Part shown: piece after piece, positions 17,189 through 25,751 of the stretch
How positions within the stretch are numbered: position 1 is the stretch's first letter
Layout of the letters: the number at the start of each line of letters is the position of its first letter
Assembly (NCBI RefSeq): GCF_017068395.1
Contig: NZ_CP070619.1
Coordinates: 6,944,001-7,008,000, forward strand
From: Rhodococcus pseudokoreensis
GTDB taxonomy: Bacteria > Actinomycetota > Actinomycetes > Mycobacteriales > Mycobacteriaceae
Direction: 5' to 3'
Length of the DNA: 64,000 nucleotides
Translations under genes and position numbers: made by a program
The notes under the pieces: model-generated
Databases searched by the model: none
Seen by the model: the letters and a program-made list of their open reading frames with translations, nothing else
What the model was told of the DNA's origin: nothing

Positions 17189-17584
17189 TCAGTCGGTGAG
17201 ATCGATCCGGACCGTCAGGAGGTCGGTGCCGACCGCGCGGACGGCGGTGCTGTTCATCCGGGGCAGCTGCGACAGCCGGGCGCGGGTGTCGTCGTCGGGC
17301 AGCAGTGTCGCGGTGCCCGTGTGCCACCGGCCGTGGAGCCGCAGGCGAACGGCGTTGTTCGCACGGATGTTGCGGATGTAGTTCGACTTCTCCCCGAACT
17401 CGGACACCAGCCAGAACTCGGTGCCCGTCTTCCGGCCGCCGATGGGCGTGACGCGGGGCTGCCCGCTCACCCGGCCGGTGGTCTCGAGGAGGGTCTGGCC
17501 CGACAGTCGCGCGGTGAGCGGGTTGGCGACGTGCCGCTGGAATTGCATGACGATCCGTCGTTTGATCGTGCTGAGGTCGGCCAT
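17189..17584 (-). CDS. deazaflavin (F420)-dependent nitroreductase-like protein
   Basis: The 131-residue protein has the small split-barrel fold of the Ddn/DUF385 family. LLETTGRVSGQPRVTPIGGRKTGTEFWLVSEFGEKSNYIRNIRANNAVRLRLHGRW is the family core and is given here only to show the GRKTG...W..S..G....W/Y..N motif order. Relatives in Mycobacterium bind F420 and reduce nitroimidazoles or quinones. The start is ATG 17584, lying beside a hairpin that probably terminates the upstream symporter transcript. A likely F420-biosynthesis gene begins at 63977. The natural substrate is unknown. Confidence 0.85.
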   Translation of the reverse strand: MADLSTIKRRIVMQFQRHVANPLTARLSGQTLLETTGRVSGQPRVTPIGGRKTGTEFWLVSEFGEKSNYIRNIRANNAVRLRLHGRWHTGTATLLPDDDTRARLSQLPRMNSTAVRAVGTDLLTVRIDLTD

Positions 17585-17618
17585 GACGAGAGCCTTCCAT
17601 GTGGGGAAGGCTCTCGTC
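17585..17618 (-). terminator. hairpin after the symporter gene
   Basis: GACGAGAGCCTTCC (17585-17598) pairs perfectly with GGAAGGCTCTCGTC (17605-17618) around a 6-nt loop. It lies 10 bp beyond the symporter stop and abuts the next start codon, so it may also modulate expression of the downstream gene. Confidence 0.7.
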
Positions 17619-17627
17619 GAGGGTTCG

Positions 17628-19010
17628 CTACGCCGCGGCGACCGTGTCGTCGTCCTGGAACGGGTCGCCGGTGCGCTCGGCGTTGTAGCGGGCTTCGTCG
17701 AGGATGCCCTCCCGCTTGGCGACGATCGTGGGGACGAGCGCCTGACCGGTGACGTTCACCGCGGTGCGGCCCATGTCGACGATCGGCTCGACCGCCAGCA
17801 GCAGGCCGACACCGGCGAGGGGAAGCCCCAGCGTCGACAGCGTGAGCGTCAGCATCACCGTGGCTCCGGTGGTGCCTGCGGTGGCCGCGGAACCGATGAC
17901 CGACACCACGATGATCAGCAGGTAGTCGGTGAACGACAAAGGCACACCGTAGAACTCGGCGACGAAGATCGCTGCGATCGCAGGGTAGATCGCGGCGCAC
18001 CCGTCCATCTTGGTGGTCGACCCGAGCGGCACGGCGAACGACGCGTACTCGCGGGGGACACCGAGATTGCGTTCGGTGACCCGCTCGGTGAGGGGCAGGG
18101 TGCCGATCGACGACCGCGACACGAAGCCGAGCTGTGTGGCGGGCCACACGCCGGAGTAGAAGGCGCGCACCGACAGTCCGTGTGCGCGGATCAGGACGGG
18201 GTAGACGACGAGGAACACGATGGCCAGGCCGACGTACACGGCGGCGGTGAACCAGCCGAGGGAGCCGATGGCGTCCCAGCCGTACGTGGCGACGGCGTTC
18301 GCGATCAGCGCCGCGGTCCCGATCGGTGCGAGACGGATGATCCACCACAGCACCTTCTGCACGATGGCGAGGAGCGATGCGTTGAACTGCAGGAACGGTT
18401 CGGCTTTCGCCCCGACCTTCAGGGCGGCGATGCCGATCGCGGCCGCGACGACGAGCAGTTGCAGCACGTTGAAGCTCAGCGACGTGCTGGCCGCGCCCTC
18501 GGCGACGGTGGTCTTCGCGTTCAGGCCGAGGAAGTTGCTGGGGACCAGTCCGGTGATGAACGCCCACCACGAACCGGTGGTGCCGGGCGCCTTCTCGGTG
18601 GCCGCGCTCACGCCGGTGCGGGCGCCGGGCTGGGTGATCGACCCGACGACGATGCCGATGATCACGGCGATGAACGCGGTGATCGCGAACCACAGCAGCG
18701 TCTGAACCGCCAGGCGGGCGGCGTTGGCCACCTCGCGCAGGTTCGCGATCGAGCTGACGATGGCGGTGAACACCAGCGGAATCACCGCGACCGTAAGGAG
18801 TTTCACATAACTGGAACCGATGGTGTGGACGGTTCCGACGAGCCAGTTCTCGTTGCCGTCGGCGGCGACGGGCATGGCGCGGGCGACGAGACCGAGGACG
18901 ACGCCGACGACGAGTCCGGTGACGATCTGGGGGCCGAACGACGTGGCCCACTGGGGGAGTCGGCGCCGAGAGGTGGTCTCGGCGCGCGTGGACAGCGCGG
19001 GGCTGGGCAT
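17628..19010 (-). CDS. dicarboxylate/amino-acid:cation symporter (DAACS family)
   Basis: About 460 residues with multiple hydrophobic segments and the DAACS landmarks: a serine-rich stretch (SRSSIGTLPLTE), PLGSTTKMDGCAAIYPAIAA in place of the usual TINMDG, and the C-terminal VEPIVDMGRTAVNVTGQA. Members carry glutamate, aspartate, C4-dicarboxylates, serine or cystine with Na+ or H+. The start is ATG 19010 with GAAAGG 9 nt upstream, rather than the longer frame from 19118. It is monocistronic, followed by a hairpin at 17585-17618. The substrate is not predictable from the residues seen. Confidence 0.88.
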   Translation of the reverse strand: MPSPALSTRAETTSRRRLPQWATSFGPQIVTGLVVGVVLGLVARAMPVAADGNENWLVGTVHTIGSSYVKLLTVAVIPLVFTAIVSSIANLREVANAARLAVQTLLWFAITAFIAVIIGIVVGSITQPGARTGVSAATEKAPGTTGSWWAFITGLVPSNFLGLNAKTTVAEGAASTSLSFNVLQLLVVAAAIGIAALKVGAKAEPFLQFNASLLAIVQKVLWWIIRLAPIGTAALIANAVATYGWDAIGSLGWFTAAVYVGLAIVFLVVYPVLIRAHGLSVRAFYSGVWPATQLGFVSRSSIGTLPLTERVTERNLGVPREYASFAVPLGSTTKMDGCAAIYPAIAAIFVAEFYGVPLSFTDYLLIIVVSVIGSAATAGTTGATVMLTLTLSTLGLPLAGVGLLLAVEPIVDMGRTAVNVTGQALVPTIVAKREGILDEARYNAERTGDPFQDDDTVAAA

Positions 19011-19179
19011 GGGTGTGCCTTTCGCATGGGGCCGTGAGACTGCGCCCGGTGGGGCGGGTACGGCGAGAGAGAGTCCTGAGTGAAGCGGTGCGTCAGCGCG
19101 AGCGCGGACAGATGGCACTCGCCTGCAGGCGGAGGTCGACGTAACGCCGAGAGGTCAGGAGCAACACTGCGGGAACATT

Positions 19180-19200
19180 ACTCCCGGTGGTGGCGGGAGT
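19180..19200 (-). terminator. hairpin after the 2-oxoglutarate/Fe(II) oxygenase gene
   Basis: ACTCCCG (19180-19186) and CGGGAGT (19194-19200) form a 7-bp stem 1 bp past the minus-strand stop codon. It is short but ideally placed. Confidence 0.5.
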
Positions 19201-19201
19201 T

Positions 19202-20188
19202 TTACCCCGGTTCCGCCTCGTCCGGATACCAGCGTGCGTAGACGTCGGGGTGGGCGCGGGTGCGGCTCTTCCACGCGTTCTCGCCGTACGTGTTGTACAG
19301 CGGGTTCGACGGGTCGTCCTCGATTCCGCGGGCTCGTGCGGCGAGATGCGGCGGCAGGGTGATCACCGGGACCGTGGCGTCGAGAGCGGGATTGAGGAAG
19401 TACGGGACCGACAGCCGCTCGGGCGCACCGGCGGGCGTGAGCACCCGGTGCCGGGTGGCCCGGAGGTAGCCACCGGTCGCGACCTCGAGCAGTTCGCCGA
19501 TGTTCACGACGAACGACCCCGCCCGCGCGGGCGCGTCGATCCAGTCGCCGTCCTCGGTCTCCACCTGCAGTCCCGACGAACCCGGTTCGAGGAGCAGCAT
19601 CGTCAGCACACCCGAGTCCTTGTGGGCGCCCACCCCCTGCTCACCGGTGTGGTCCGCGCTCGGCCGCGCCGGGTAGCGGACCACCTTGATCAGGGTGGCG
19701 GGGGCGTGCGCAAACGCGTCGTCGAAGATCGCGGGATCGGCGTCGAGCGACGCGGCCCAGTGCCGCAGCAGTCGCATCCCGACGTCGGCGAGTGCGGCGT
19801 CCAGCGCCTCGATCGTTTTCTCCAGGTCGGGAAGGTCGCCGGGCCACTGATTGGGCCCCTGCAGGCGCAGGTAGTCGGCGGCGCCGGGGATCGGCGGCCG
19901 TTCCGGTCCGATGTCGATCTGTTCGCGCCAGTCGGTCTCACCGTTGGTCAGCTCACCGCCCACGCGGTTGTAGCCGCGGAAGTGCGGGCTGTTCACCATC
20001 GCGACGGCTTGCTTGGAGTCGTCGGGCAGTGCGAAGAACTCCCGTGCGACGGTGAACACACGGTCGAGCAACTCCCGCTCCACGCCGTGTCCGTCGAGGT
20101 AGAAGAAACCCACGTGGTGGGTGATTTCCCGCAACCGTTCCCGCCCGGCCGGTGTGTCCAGTTCGGCGAGATCGACGATGGGGAGCAT
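19202..20188 (-). CDS. 2-oxoglutarate/Fe(II)-dependent oxygenase, isopenicillin N synthase-like
   Basis: The 328-residue protein has an N-terminal DIOX_N region (HHVGFFYLDGHGVERELLDRVF) and a C-terminal jelly-roll domain. The iron ligands are the His and Asp of GAHKDSGVLTML and the His of ATRHRVL. The Arg of RLSVPYFLNP should bind 2-oxoglutarate. The family includes isopenicillin N synthase, flavonol and ethylene-forming enzymes. Similar actinobacterial genes are stand-alone and uncharacterised. There are no biosynthetic genes around it, so no product can be proposed. ATG 20188 is preceded by GGAGGA. Confidence 0.87.
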   Translation of the reverse strand: MLPIVDLAELDTPAGRERLREITHHVGFFYLDGHGVERELLDRVFTVAREFFALPDDSKQAVAMVNSPHFRGYNRVGGELTNGETDWREQIDIGPERPPIPGAADYLRLQGPNQWPGDLPDLEKTIEALDAALADVGMRLLRHWAASLDADPAIFDDAFAHAPATLIKVVRYPARPSADHTGEQGVGAHKDSGVLTMLLLEPGSSGLQVETEDGDWIDAPARAGSFVVNIGELLEVATGGYLRATRHRVLTPAGAPERLSVPYFLNPALDATVPVITLPPHLAARARGIEDDPSNPLYNTYGENAWKSRTRAHPDVYARWYPDEAEPG

Positions 20189-20219
20189 TCCTCCACGGTA
20201 TCCCCGGGGCGCTGCGGTG

Positions 20220-20708
20220 TCAGGTGTCCCGGCGGCGCTCGAGCAGGACGCTGTCGTGCCAGACGCCGTCGATCTGCGCGAGCCGCTCCCGTACCCCGAC
20301 CGTCCGGTAGCCCACCGAGTGGTGCAGTGCGATCGAACCGGCGTTGACCGCCAGCACCGAGGCCTGCAGCGTCCACAGTCCCGCGAAGTCGGCCTCGTCG
20401 ATGAGCCGGCGCATCAGTGCGGTGCCGACGCCTTCACCGCGGAACTCTCCGGCGGTGTACACGGAATTCTCCGCGACCCCACGGAAGCAGCGTCGCGAGG
20501 AGATGGGGGAGAGGGTGGCCCACCCGGCCACCGTCCCCGACACCTCGGCCACCCACCGGTGCCCGTCCAGCCAGCGTGCGTCCAACTCCGGCCTGGTCGG
20601 GGTCACCGTGTCGAACGTCGCCCGTCGCGTCGCGATCCCCTCCGAGTAGATCCGCAGTACCGACTCCCAGTCCGACGCGTCGAGTCGGCGTACCGTGATC
20701 GCCTCCAT
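20220..20708 (-). CDS. GNAT acetyltransferase, phosphinothricin-acetyltransferase-like
   Basis: About 162 residues. ITVRRLDASDWESVLRIYSEGIATRRATFDT opens the domain as in Pat/Bar-type N-acetyltransferases. FRGEGVGTALMRRLIDEAD is the acetyl-CoA-binding motif A, and NAGSIALHHSVGYRTVG is the C-terminal motif. ATG 20708 begins at the domain boundary; an ATG at 20783 would add 25 residues without homology, and neither has a clear ribosome-binding site. Such enzymes acetylate glufosinate-like or methionine-sulfone-like amino acids. The native substrate is unknown. Confidence 0.82.
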   Translation of the reverse strand: MEAITVRRLDASDWESVLRIYSEGIATRRATFDTVTPTRPELDARWLDGHRWVAEVSGTVAGWATLSPISSRRCFRGVAENSVYTAGEFRGEGVGTALMRRLIDEADFAGLWTLQASVLAVNAGSIALHHSVGYRTVGVRERLAQIDGVWHDSVLLERRRDT

Positions 20709-20831
20709 CGTGGAGGTATTGCCATGAAGTGCTGTGGCACAGCGCAATTGCGGATCCGGTTCCGAGGGGGCGAGGGCGAACATGGCGCCAGCTTAGCGGC
20801 TCGACCCGCCGGTGTGGGGTGCCACGTTTCG

Positions 20832-20882
20832 GGGCGAATGTACCTCCGGGCGCCCCGGGTGCACCGAAAGGTACATTCGCCC
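20832..20882. repeat. palindromic intergenic element, type III, probable terminator
   Basis: GGGCGAATGTACCT (20832-20845) and its exact reverse complement (20869-20882) bracket a GC-rich centre. It begins 5 bp past the stop of the aldehyde dehydrogenase gene. Its build (GC outer stem, short AT-containing inner block, at a gene 3' end) resembles the other palindromes in this window, although the sequence differs. Confidence 0.6.
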
Positions 20883-20887
20883 GGTTG

Positions 20888-22381
20888 TCACCGCAGCCGG
20901 ATCCACGTCGTCTTCAGCCCGGTGTACTTGTCCATCGCGTGGAGGGACAGGTCGCGCCCGAAACCGGACTGTTTGAATCCGCCGAACGGGGTCTGCGCGC
21001 TGATGGCGTCGACGGTGTTGACCGAGACGGTTCCCGCCCGCAGTGCCGCGGAGACGCGGTGGGCCCGGTTCAGGTTCTCCGTCCACACCGACGCCGCCAG
21101 CCCGTAGATGCTGTCGTTGGCCATGCGGACGGCGTCGGACTCGTCGGTGAACGTCTGGACGGTGAGGACCGGTCCGAACACCTCCTGGGTCACCACCTCG
21201 GCGGCCTCGGCGACGTCGCCGAGGATCGTCGGTTCGAGGAAGCATCCCCGGCCGTCGACGGTGGTCCGGTTGCCGCCGAGCAACACCCGGCTGCCTGGGC
21301 GGGCGCGTTCGATGAAACCGGCGACCGTCCGGGTGTGCCTCTCGTCGACGATGGCCCCCAGCGTGGACTCGGGGTCGAGCGGGTTGCCGGGCCGGATCGA
21401 CGACGCCCGGCGGACGAGGGCGTCGGTGACCTGCTCGGCGACCGACTCCTGGACCAGCAACCGGGAGTTGGCGGAGCACACCGCCCCCTGGTTGTAGAAG
21501 GCGCCGAACACGGCCTTCTCCACGGCCTCGTCGAGATCGGCGTCGGCGAACACGAGATTCGGGCTCTTGCCGCCGCATTCGAGCCAGACCTGCTTCAAGT
21601 TCGAGTCCGCCGCGTACCGGAGGAACCTCTTCCCGGTCTCGGTGGAACCGGTGAAGGCGACGACGTCGACGTCGGGATGCAGGCCCAGTGAGGCGCCGGC
21701 GGCGGCGCCGAGACCGGGAAGGACGTTCAGGACGCCGTCCGGCAGGCCCGCCTCGGCGGCGAGTTCGGCCAGGCGCAGCACCGACAGCGGGGCCTGCTCG
21801 GCGGGTTTGACGATGGCGCTGTTTCCGGCGGCGAGGGCGGGCGCCAGCTTCCACACCGCCAGATCGAGCGGAAAGTTCCACGGCACCACGGCGGCGACGA
21901 CGCCGAGCGGTTCGCGGGAGACGAGCGCGAGACTTCCCGGATCGGTGGGTGCGATCTCCCCGCCGATCTTGTCGAGGGCCTCGGCGTAGAACGTGAAAAG
22001 TGCGGCGGCCGAGGGGACGTCGACGGTCAGCGCCTCCACCACGAGCTTGCCCATGTCGAGGGAGTCGAGCAGGGCGAGCTCGTGGCGGTGCTCGAGGATC
22101 AGCTCGGCGAGCCTGAGGAGGACCCGTTTGCGGTGCGACGCCGGACTGCGCGACCAGATGCCCGAGTCGAACGCCTCCCGTGCGGACCGGACCGCCACGT
22201 CGACGTCGGGGGTGTCCGCGGCGGACACCCGGGCGAGGAGTTCGCCGGTCGCCGGATTGATCGAATCGAACGTCTCGTCCGACTTCGCGGGACGGAACGC
22301 GCCGTCGACGAACAGTTCGCGGCGCGGCGTGATCGTCGCGGCGAGCGCCGTCCAGTCGTCGAGTGTGGTCGGATCGGTCAT
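20888..22381 (-). CDS. NAD-dependent aldehyde dehydrogenase, amine catabolism type
   Basis: About 497 residues of the ALDH superfamily, resembling gamma-glutamyl-gamma-aminobutyraldehyde dehydrogenase (PuuC). It has PWNFPLDLAVWKLAPALAAGN, FTGSTETGKR for NAD binding, the general-base Glu in LECGGKSPN and the catalytic Cys in NQGAVCSANSRLLVQ. ATG 22381 is chosen because GAGG is 6 nt upstream; ATG 22387 is in frame but too close to it. It is the third gene of the amine dehydrogenase-cupin-ALDH operon, so it should oxidise the aldehyde released by the amine dehydrogenase, plausibly imidazole-acetaldehyde. A palindromic element follows its stop. Confidence 0.9.
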   Translation of the reverse strand: MTDPTTLDDWTALAATITPRRELFVDGAFRPAKSDETFDSINPATGELLARVSAADTPDVDVAVRSAREAFDSGIWSRSPASHRKRVLLRLAELILEHRHELALLDSLDMGKLVVEALTVDVPSAAALFTFYAEALDKIGGEIAPTDPGSLALVSREPLGVVAAVVPWNFPLDLAVWKLAPALAAGNSAIVKPAEQAPLSVLRLAELAAEAGLPDGVLNVLPGLGAAAGASLGLHPDVDVVAFTGSTETGKRFLRYAADSNLKQVWLECGGKSPNLVFADADLDEAVEKAVFGAFYNQGAVCSANSRLLVQESVAEQVTDALVRRASSIRPGNPLDPESTLGAIVDERHTRTVAGFIERARPGSRVLLGGNRTTVDGRGCFLEPTILGDVAEAAEVVTQEVFGPVLTVQTFTDESDAVRMANDSIYGLAASVWTENLNRAHRVSAALRAGTVSVNTVDAISAQTPFGGFKQSGFGRDLSLHAMDKYTGLKTTWIRLR

Positions 22382-22407
22382 CGTCATCCTCGTGCTCGAA
22401 AGTGTTG

Positions 22408-22773
22408 TCAGGGAACGTAGATCGCGAACTGCTTGAGCAGGGGTTCGTCGACGCGGTACTCCCCGCGCCACCCCCTGGTCAGGGTGAACGCGTCGCCGGG
22501 GCCGAAGGTGTGGGCGACCCCGTCGTCGGCCGTCAACGTCACGGAACCCTCGAGGACCCGGGTGTATTCGTCGCCCGGGTAGGACTCGATGTACTCGCGG
22601 TAGGGCTCGGCCCGCCACGAGCCGACGGTGAACTTCTCGTCGCCGCTGCTCAGGTGAACCATTTCGTGTTCCCGGGGATCGCCCGCCCGGAGCGTGTCCG
22701 CGGTGACGTAGGCGCTGGGGGTCATCGCCGCGACGTTCTCGGCGCCGGTGGGGATGGGGTGTACTGCGGTCAT
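22408..22773 (-). CDS. small cupin-domain protein
   Basis: The 121-residue single-domain cupin resembles the EutQ/DUF861 group: GDEKFTVGSWRAEPYREYIESYPGDEYTRVLEGSVTLT carries the first cupin motif and FGPGDAFTLTRGWRGEY the second. The metal-ligand histidines are largely replaced. It lies between the amine dehydrogenase (11 bp gap) and the ALDH (26 bp gap) and has TTGAGG upstream of ATG 22773, so it belongs to the operon. A role in binding a reactive intermediate is possible, but nothing in the sequence proves a reaction. Confidence 0.78.
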   Translation of the reverse strand: MTAVHPIPTGAENVAAMTPSAYVTADTLRAGDPREHEMVHLSSGDEKFTVGSWRAEPYREYIESYPGDEYTRVLEGSVTLTADDGVAHTFGPGDAFTLTRGWRGEYRVDEPLLKQFAIYVP

Positions 22774-22784
22774 GGTGGTGTTCC

Positions 22785-24902
22785 TCAATTCTGTGCGGTG
22801 GCGAACGGGGGGATCGTGAGTGTGCTGACGGGTTCGATGGACAGGCCGGTGACTTCCCGGCGGAAGGCGACCGGGCCCGGCGCGGGCGGTTCGTCGAGTT
22901 CCTCGGCGTACCGGTGACCCGACCAGACGGCCGCCGCGATGGTCGACGGCGCCCACGCGTCGCCGATGCCGCGGACACTGCGCAGGTCGGCGCCGGCCCA
23001 TTCGGATTCGCGCGACTGCAGGTCGTGGAACAACCCGTCGTGCGGAAGCCGGGCGGTGACGAGGACGACGCCGTCCGCGTCGACGAACTGTTCGTCGCCG
23101 GTGAACGCGCACACGGTGCGGACGCCCTGCGGGGTGACCGCGGTGACGGCGCGGTTCACCTGAACGTGGACCCCGGCCTTGATGATTCGCTTGCGGATCC
23201 GGACCACTTCCATGGTGTTGGTCGTCCACTGCGACACGTGCGCGGCCGGCGTGATCAGGGTGACGTCGAATCCCTCCTTCGCCAGGAGTTCGGCGACGAC
23301 CGCCCCGAGGTAGTAGTGGTCGTCGTCGAAGAGCACGACCTTGTTCCCGGCGGGTCGTAGCCCCGCCATCACGTCGTCGGGTGTGAGGACGTCGGCGTGG
23401 TCGTCGACGGGCACGGCGTGGGTGTGCCACCGGCCGACGCCGTCGCGGCGCCAACTGGAGCCGGTGGCGACGACGACGTGGTGGAAGTCGTTGTCGATGA
23501 CGTCGTCGGCGGTCATCTCGCTTTCCATGAAGACGTCGACGTTGGACAGCTTGCGGAGTTGCTGCTGCCGGTAGTCCACCACCCGGATCCAGGCGGACAG
23601 CCCGGGCAGCTTCGACTCGCGGGTCACCCTGCCACCGAGTTGGCGGCTCGCCTCGGCGAGGCTCACGGTGTAGCCGCGTTGCCCGAGGGCACGTGCGGCC
23701 TCGAGTCCGGCGGGACCCGCGCCGACGACGAGCACGTTCGACTCGCTCGACCGGACCTTGATCCGCTCCGGGTGCCACCCGCGTCGGAACTCCTCGCCCA
23801 TCGTCGGGTTCTGGGTGCAGCGGATCGGCGACATCGTGAAGTCACCGGACACGCAGATGTTGCAGCCGATGCATTCGCGGATGTCCTCGAGGTTCCCCTC
23901 CTCGATCTTGCGGGGGAGGTACGGGTCGGCGATCGACGGGCGGGCCGCCCCGATGAAGTCGAGGATGCCGCTCTTGACCTGGTGCAGCATCGTGTCGGGC
24001 GAGGTGAAACGGCCGACACCGACGACGGGTTTGGTGGTGAGTTGCTTCAGTCCCCGGACGTACGGTTCCTGCTCGGCCTCGGGTCCGAACCGCGAGGTGA
24101 CGGAGTCGTCCTCCCAGCTGCCGAGCACGAAGTCCCACAGGTCGGGGGTCTCGCCGAGCAGGCCGATCACGTCCTCGATCTCGCTGCGGGTGATTCCCTC
24201 GTCGCCGAGGAGTTCGTCGACGGAGATGCGGCACGCGACCGCGGCCTTGCCGTCGGCGACCTCGCGTGAGTCCTCGAGGATCTCGCGAAGCAGGCGCACG
24301 CGGTTGGTCAGGCTGCCGCCGTACTCGTCCGTCCGGTTGTTGTAGCGGCGGGACAGGAAGTGGTGCAGGCCGCCGATCGCGTGCCCGGCGTACACGTAGA
24401 CGATGTCGTATTCGGCCTTCAGCGACCGGCGCACCGCCTCCTTGTGCCAGTGCCGCAGGTCGGCGATGTCCGACTTGGTCATCGCCCTGGCCTGGACGGG
24501 GTCGTAGTTCCAGGAGACGACGGGCAGATTCTGCGGGCCGAGCGGGGTCTCGCGGCTGATCAGGTTGGGGCTGTTCAGGCCGTTGTGGGCGAGTTCGATG
24601 CCGGCGAGGGAGCCGCCTTCGTGGATCTTCTCGGAGATCCGGGTGAGGGCGGGCAGGTCCTGGTCGTCCCACAGGCGCAGTTCGATGAACGGGCCGATGT
24701 CCGAGGTGGGGTGGATCTCGACCTGCTCGGTGCAGACCACCGCCCAGCCACCCTCGGCCTTGACTCGCCGCATGTAGGCCTCGCCGGAGGGGTCGCGGTA
24801 GCCCATGCCGTTGCAGTGGGGGACCTGGAAGAACCGGTTGCGGGCGGTGACCGGTCCGATCTTGACCGGTTCGAACAGGATGTCGTATCGCGGATCACGC
24901 AC
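22785..24902 (-). CDS. TMADH-family amine dehydrogenase, probable histamine dehydrogenase
   Basis: The 705-residue iron-sulfur flavoprotein aligns end to end with trimethylamine dehydrogenase. An N-terminal FMN (beta/alpha)8 domain has Cys30 in FFQVPHC, the 6-S-cysteinyl-FMN residue of TMADH. The 4Fe-4S motif is C344-x2-C347-x2-C350-x11-C362 (CIGCNIC). An ADP/FAD-type domain follows (VLVVGAGPAGLEAARALG). The TMADH aromatic bowl Tyr60/Trp264/Trp355 is here Gln60/Trp263/Asp354, the combination I recall for histamine dehydrogenase of Nocardioides simplex. Tyr171, His174 and Asp265/266 fit the catalytic triad. GTG 24902 has AGGA 7 nt upstream; the frame continues to 25013. It should release ammonia and an aldehyde for the downstream ALDH. 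Confidence 0.85.
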   Translation of the reverse strand: MRDPRYDILFEPVKIGPVTARNRFFQVPHCNGMGYRDPSGEAYMRRVKAEGGWAVVCTEQVEIHPTSDIGPFIELRLWDDQDLPALTRISEKIHEGGSLAGIELAHNGLNSPNLISRETPLGPQNLPVVSWNYDPVQARAMTKSDIADLRHWHKEAVRRSLKAEYDIVYVYAGHAIGGLHHFLSRRYNNRTDEYGGSLTNRVRLLREILEDSREVADGKAAVACRISVDELLGDEGITRSEIEDVIGLLGETPDLWDFVLGSWEDDSVTSRFGPEAEQEPYVRGLKQLTTKPVVGVGRFTSPDTMLHQVKSGILDFIGAARPSIADPYLPRKIEEGNLEDIRECIGCNICVSGDFTMSPIRCTQNPTMGEEFRRGWHPERIKVRSSESNVLVVGAGPAGLEAARALGQRGYTVSLAEASRQLGGRVTRESKLPGLSAWIRVVDYRQQQLRKLSNVDVFMESEMTADDVIDNDFHHVVVATGSSWRRDGVGRWHTHAVPVDDHADVLTPDDVMAGLRPAGNKVVLFDDDHYYLGAVVAELLAKEGFDVTLITPAAHVSQWTTNTMEVVRIRKRIIKAGVHVQVNRAVTAVTPQGVRTVCAFTGDEQFVDADGVVLVTARLPHDGLFHDLQSRESEWAGADLRSVRGIGDAWAPSTIAAAVWSGHRYAEELDEPPAPGPVAFRREVTGLSIEPVSTLTIPPFATAQN

Positions 24903-25015
24903 GGTGGGTTCCTGACTGGAGACGGAGAGTGGGCTCGCTGTGGTGGCCTCTGCACTCGGCTGGCCGGCCGTTCCACTGTCGCCGAGACGGCGATTCTTTG
25001 CGATGTGTCTCAAAT

Positions 25016-25063
25016 AAATACCGATCGAGGGGGGAAAGTCCAGGCTCGGCGGAGAAATACCGA
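25016..25063. promoter_or_regulatory. direct repeat in the divergent promoter region
   Basis: AAATACCGA occurs at 25016-25024 and again at 25055-25063, 39 bp apart, each followed within a few bases by CGATCG. It lies between the amine dehydrogenase and TetR genes and may be a second regulator site (for example for the LysR-type protein). This is low certainty. Confidence 0.25.
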
Positions 25064-25080
25064 CCCGATCGCTACTTGTT

Positions 25081-25101
25081 TATTGATGAAGTTCATCAAT
25101 A
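25081..25101. promoter_or_regulatory. perfect inverted repeat, operator of the TetR-type repressor
   Basis: The half-site TATTGATGAA (25081-25090) is followed by one G and its exact reverse complement (25092-25101). It sits immediately before the TetR start codon and about 180 bp upstream of the divergent amine dehydrogenase. Both position and symmetry are typical of an autoregulatory TetR operator controlling a divergent operon. Confidence 0.75.
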
Positions 25102-25110
25102 ATGATGGTC

Positions 25111-25728
25111 ATGGCACGTCCGAAGAGACAGGGAGTCCGGCGCAGTGAGATGGTCTCGGCGGCCACCACCGCGATCACCAAGCGGGGCATGACGGGGCTG
25201 CGCATCAAGGACGTCGCGGAGGAGGCGGGCCTGTCGGCGGGTCTCGTCAGCTACTACTACCCGTCACTCGAGGATCTGCTCGTCGAGGTGCACGAGCACG
25301 CGGTCGACCGGTTCTACCGGCGCAGGCACGACGCGGTGCAGGATCTCGCCGATCCGGTCGAGCGGCTGCGCACCACGGTGCGCCTGGGTATCCCCGATGC
25401 CGCCGACGATCCGCTGTGCACGGTCCTCTACGAACTGCATCTCCACGCGAGCCGCAACGCGACGCACTCCGCACTGCTGTCGACGCTGTTCGACCTGGAG
25501 GTGTCGCTGTACAGCACGGTCCTCGAGATCGGCCGGTCCCAGGGCGTGTTCACGCCGTCGATGCCCACCGAGGAGATCGCCCGCACCGCGGTGAGCCTCG
25601 AGGACGCCTACGGCCTGCACATCATCGCGCGGAACCGGCGCATCGAGCCGTGGACCGCACGCAACAGCGTCCTCCGCTACCTCGACACCGTGCTGTCGTG
25701 CTCCATCGCCGAGTTCACCCCGGACTAG
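25111..25728 (+). CDS. TetR-family repressor of the amine dehydrogenase operon
   Basis: About 205 residues. The N-terminal HTH reads MVSAATTAITKRGMTGLRIKDVAEEAGLSAGLVSYYY, similar to BetI-type TetR proteins, and the C-terminal ligand domain is helical. It is divergent from the amine dehydrogenase-cupin-ALDH operon with a perfect operator palindrome between them, so repression relieved by the amine or its aldehyde is likely. ATG 25111 is preferred. ATG 25102, directly after the palindrome, is in frame, and no strong ribosome-binding site precedes either. Confidence 0.88.
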   Translation: MARPKRQGVRRSEMVSAATTAITKRGMTGLRIKDVAEEAGLSAGLVSYYYPSLEDLLVEVHEHAVDRFYRRRHDAVQDLADPVERLRTTVRLGIPDAADDPLCTVLYELHLHASRNATHSALLSTLFDLEVSLYSTVLEIGRSQGVFTPSMPTEEIARTAVSLEDAYGLHIIARNRRIEPWTARNSVLRYLDTVLSCSIAEFTPD

Positions 25729-25751
25729 CCGCGGGGATTCATCGGAGTCAT

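Noticed and set aside
24903..25013. A 37-residue N-terminal extension of the amine dehydrogenase
   Set aside because: GTG 24902 with AGGA upstream puts the flavin cysteine at residue 30, as in TMADH; the extension is low-complexity.
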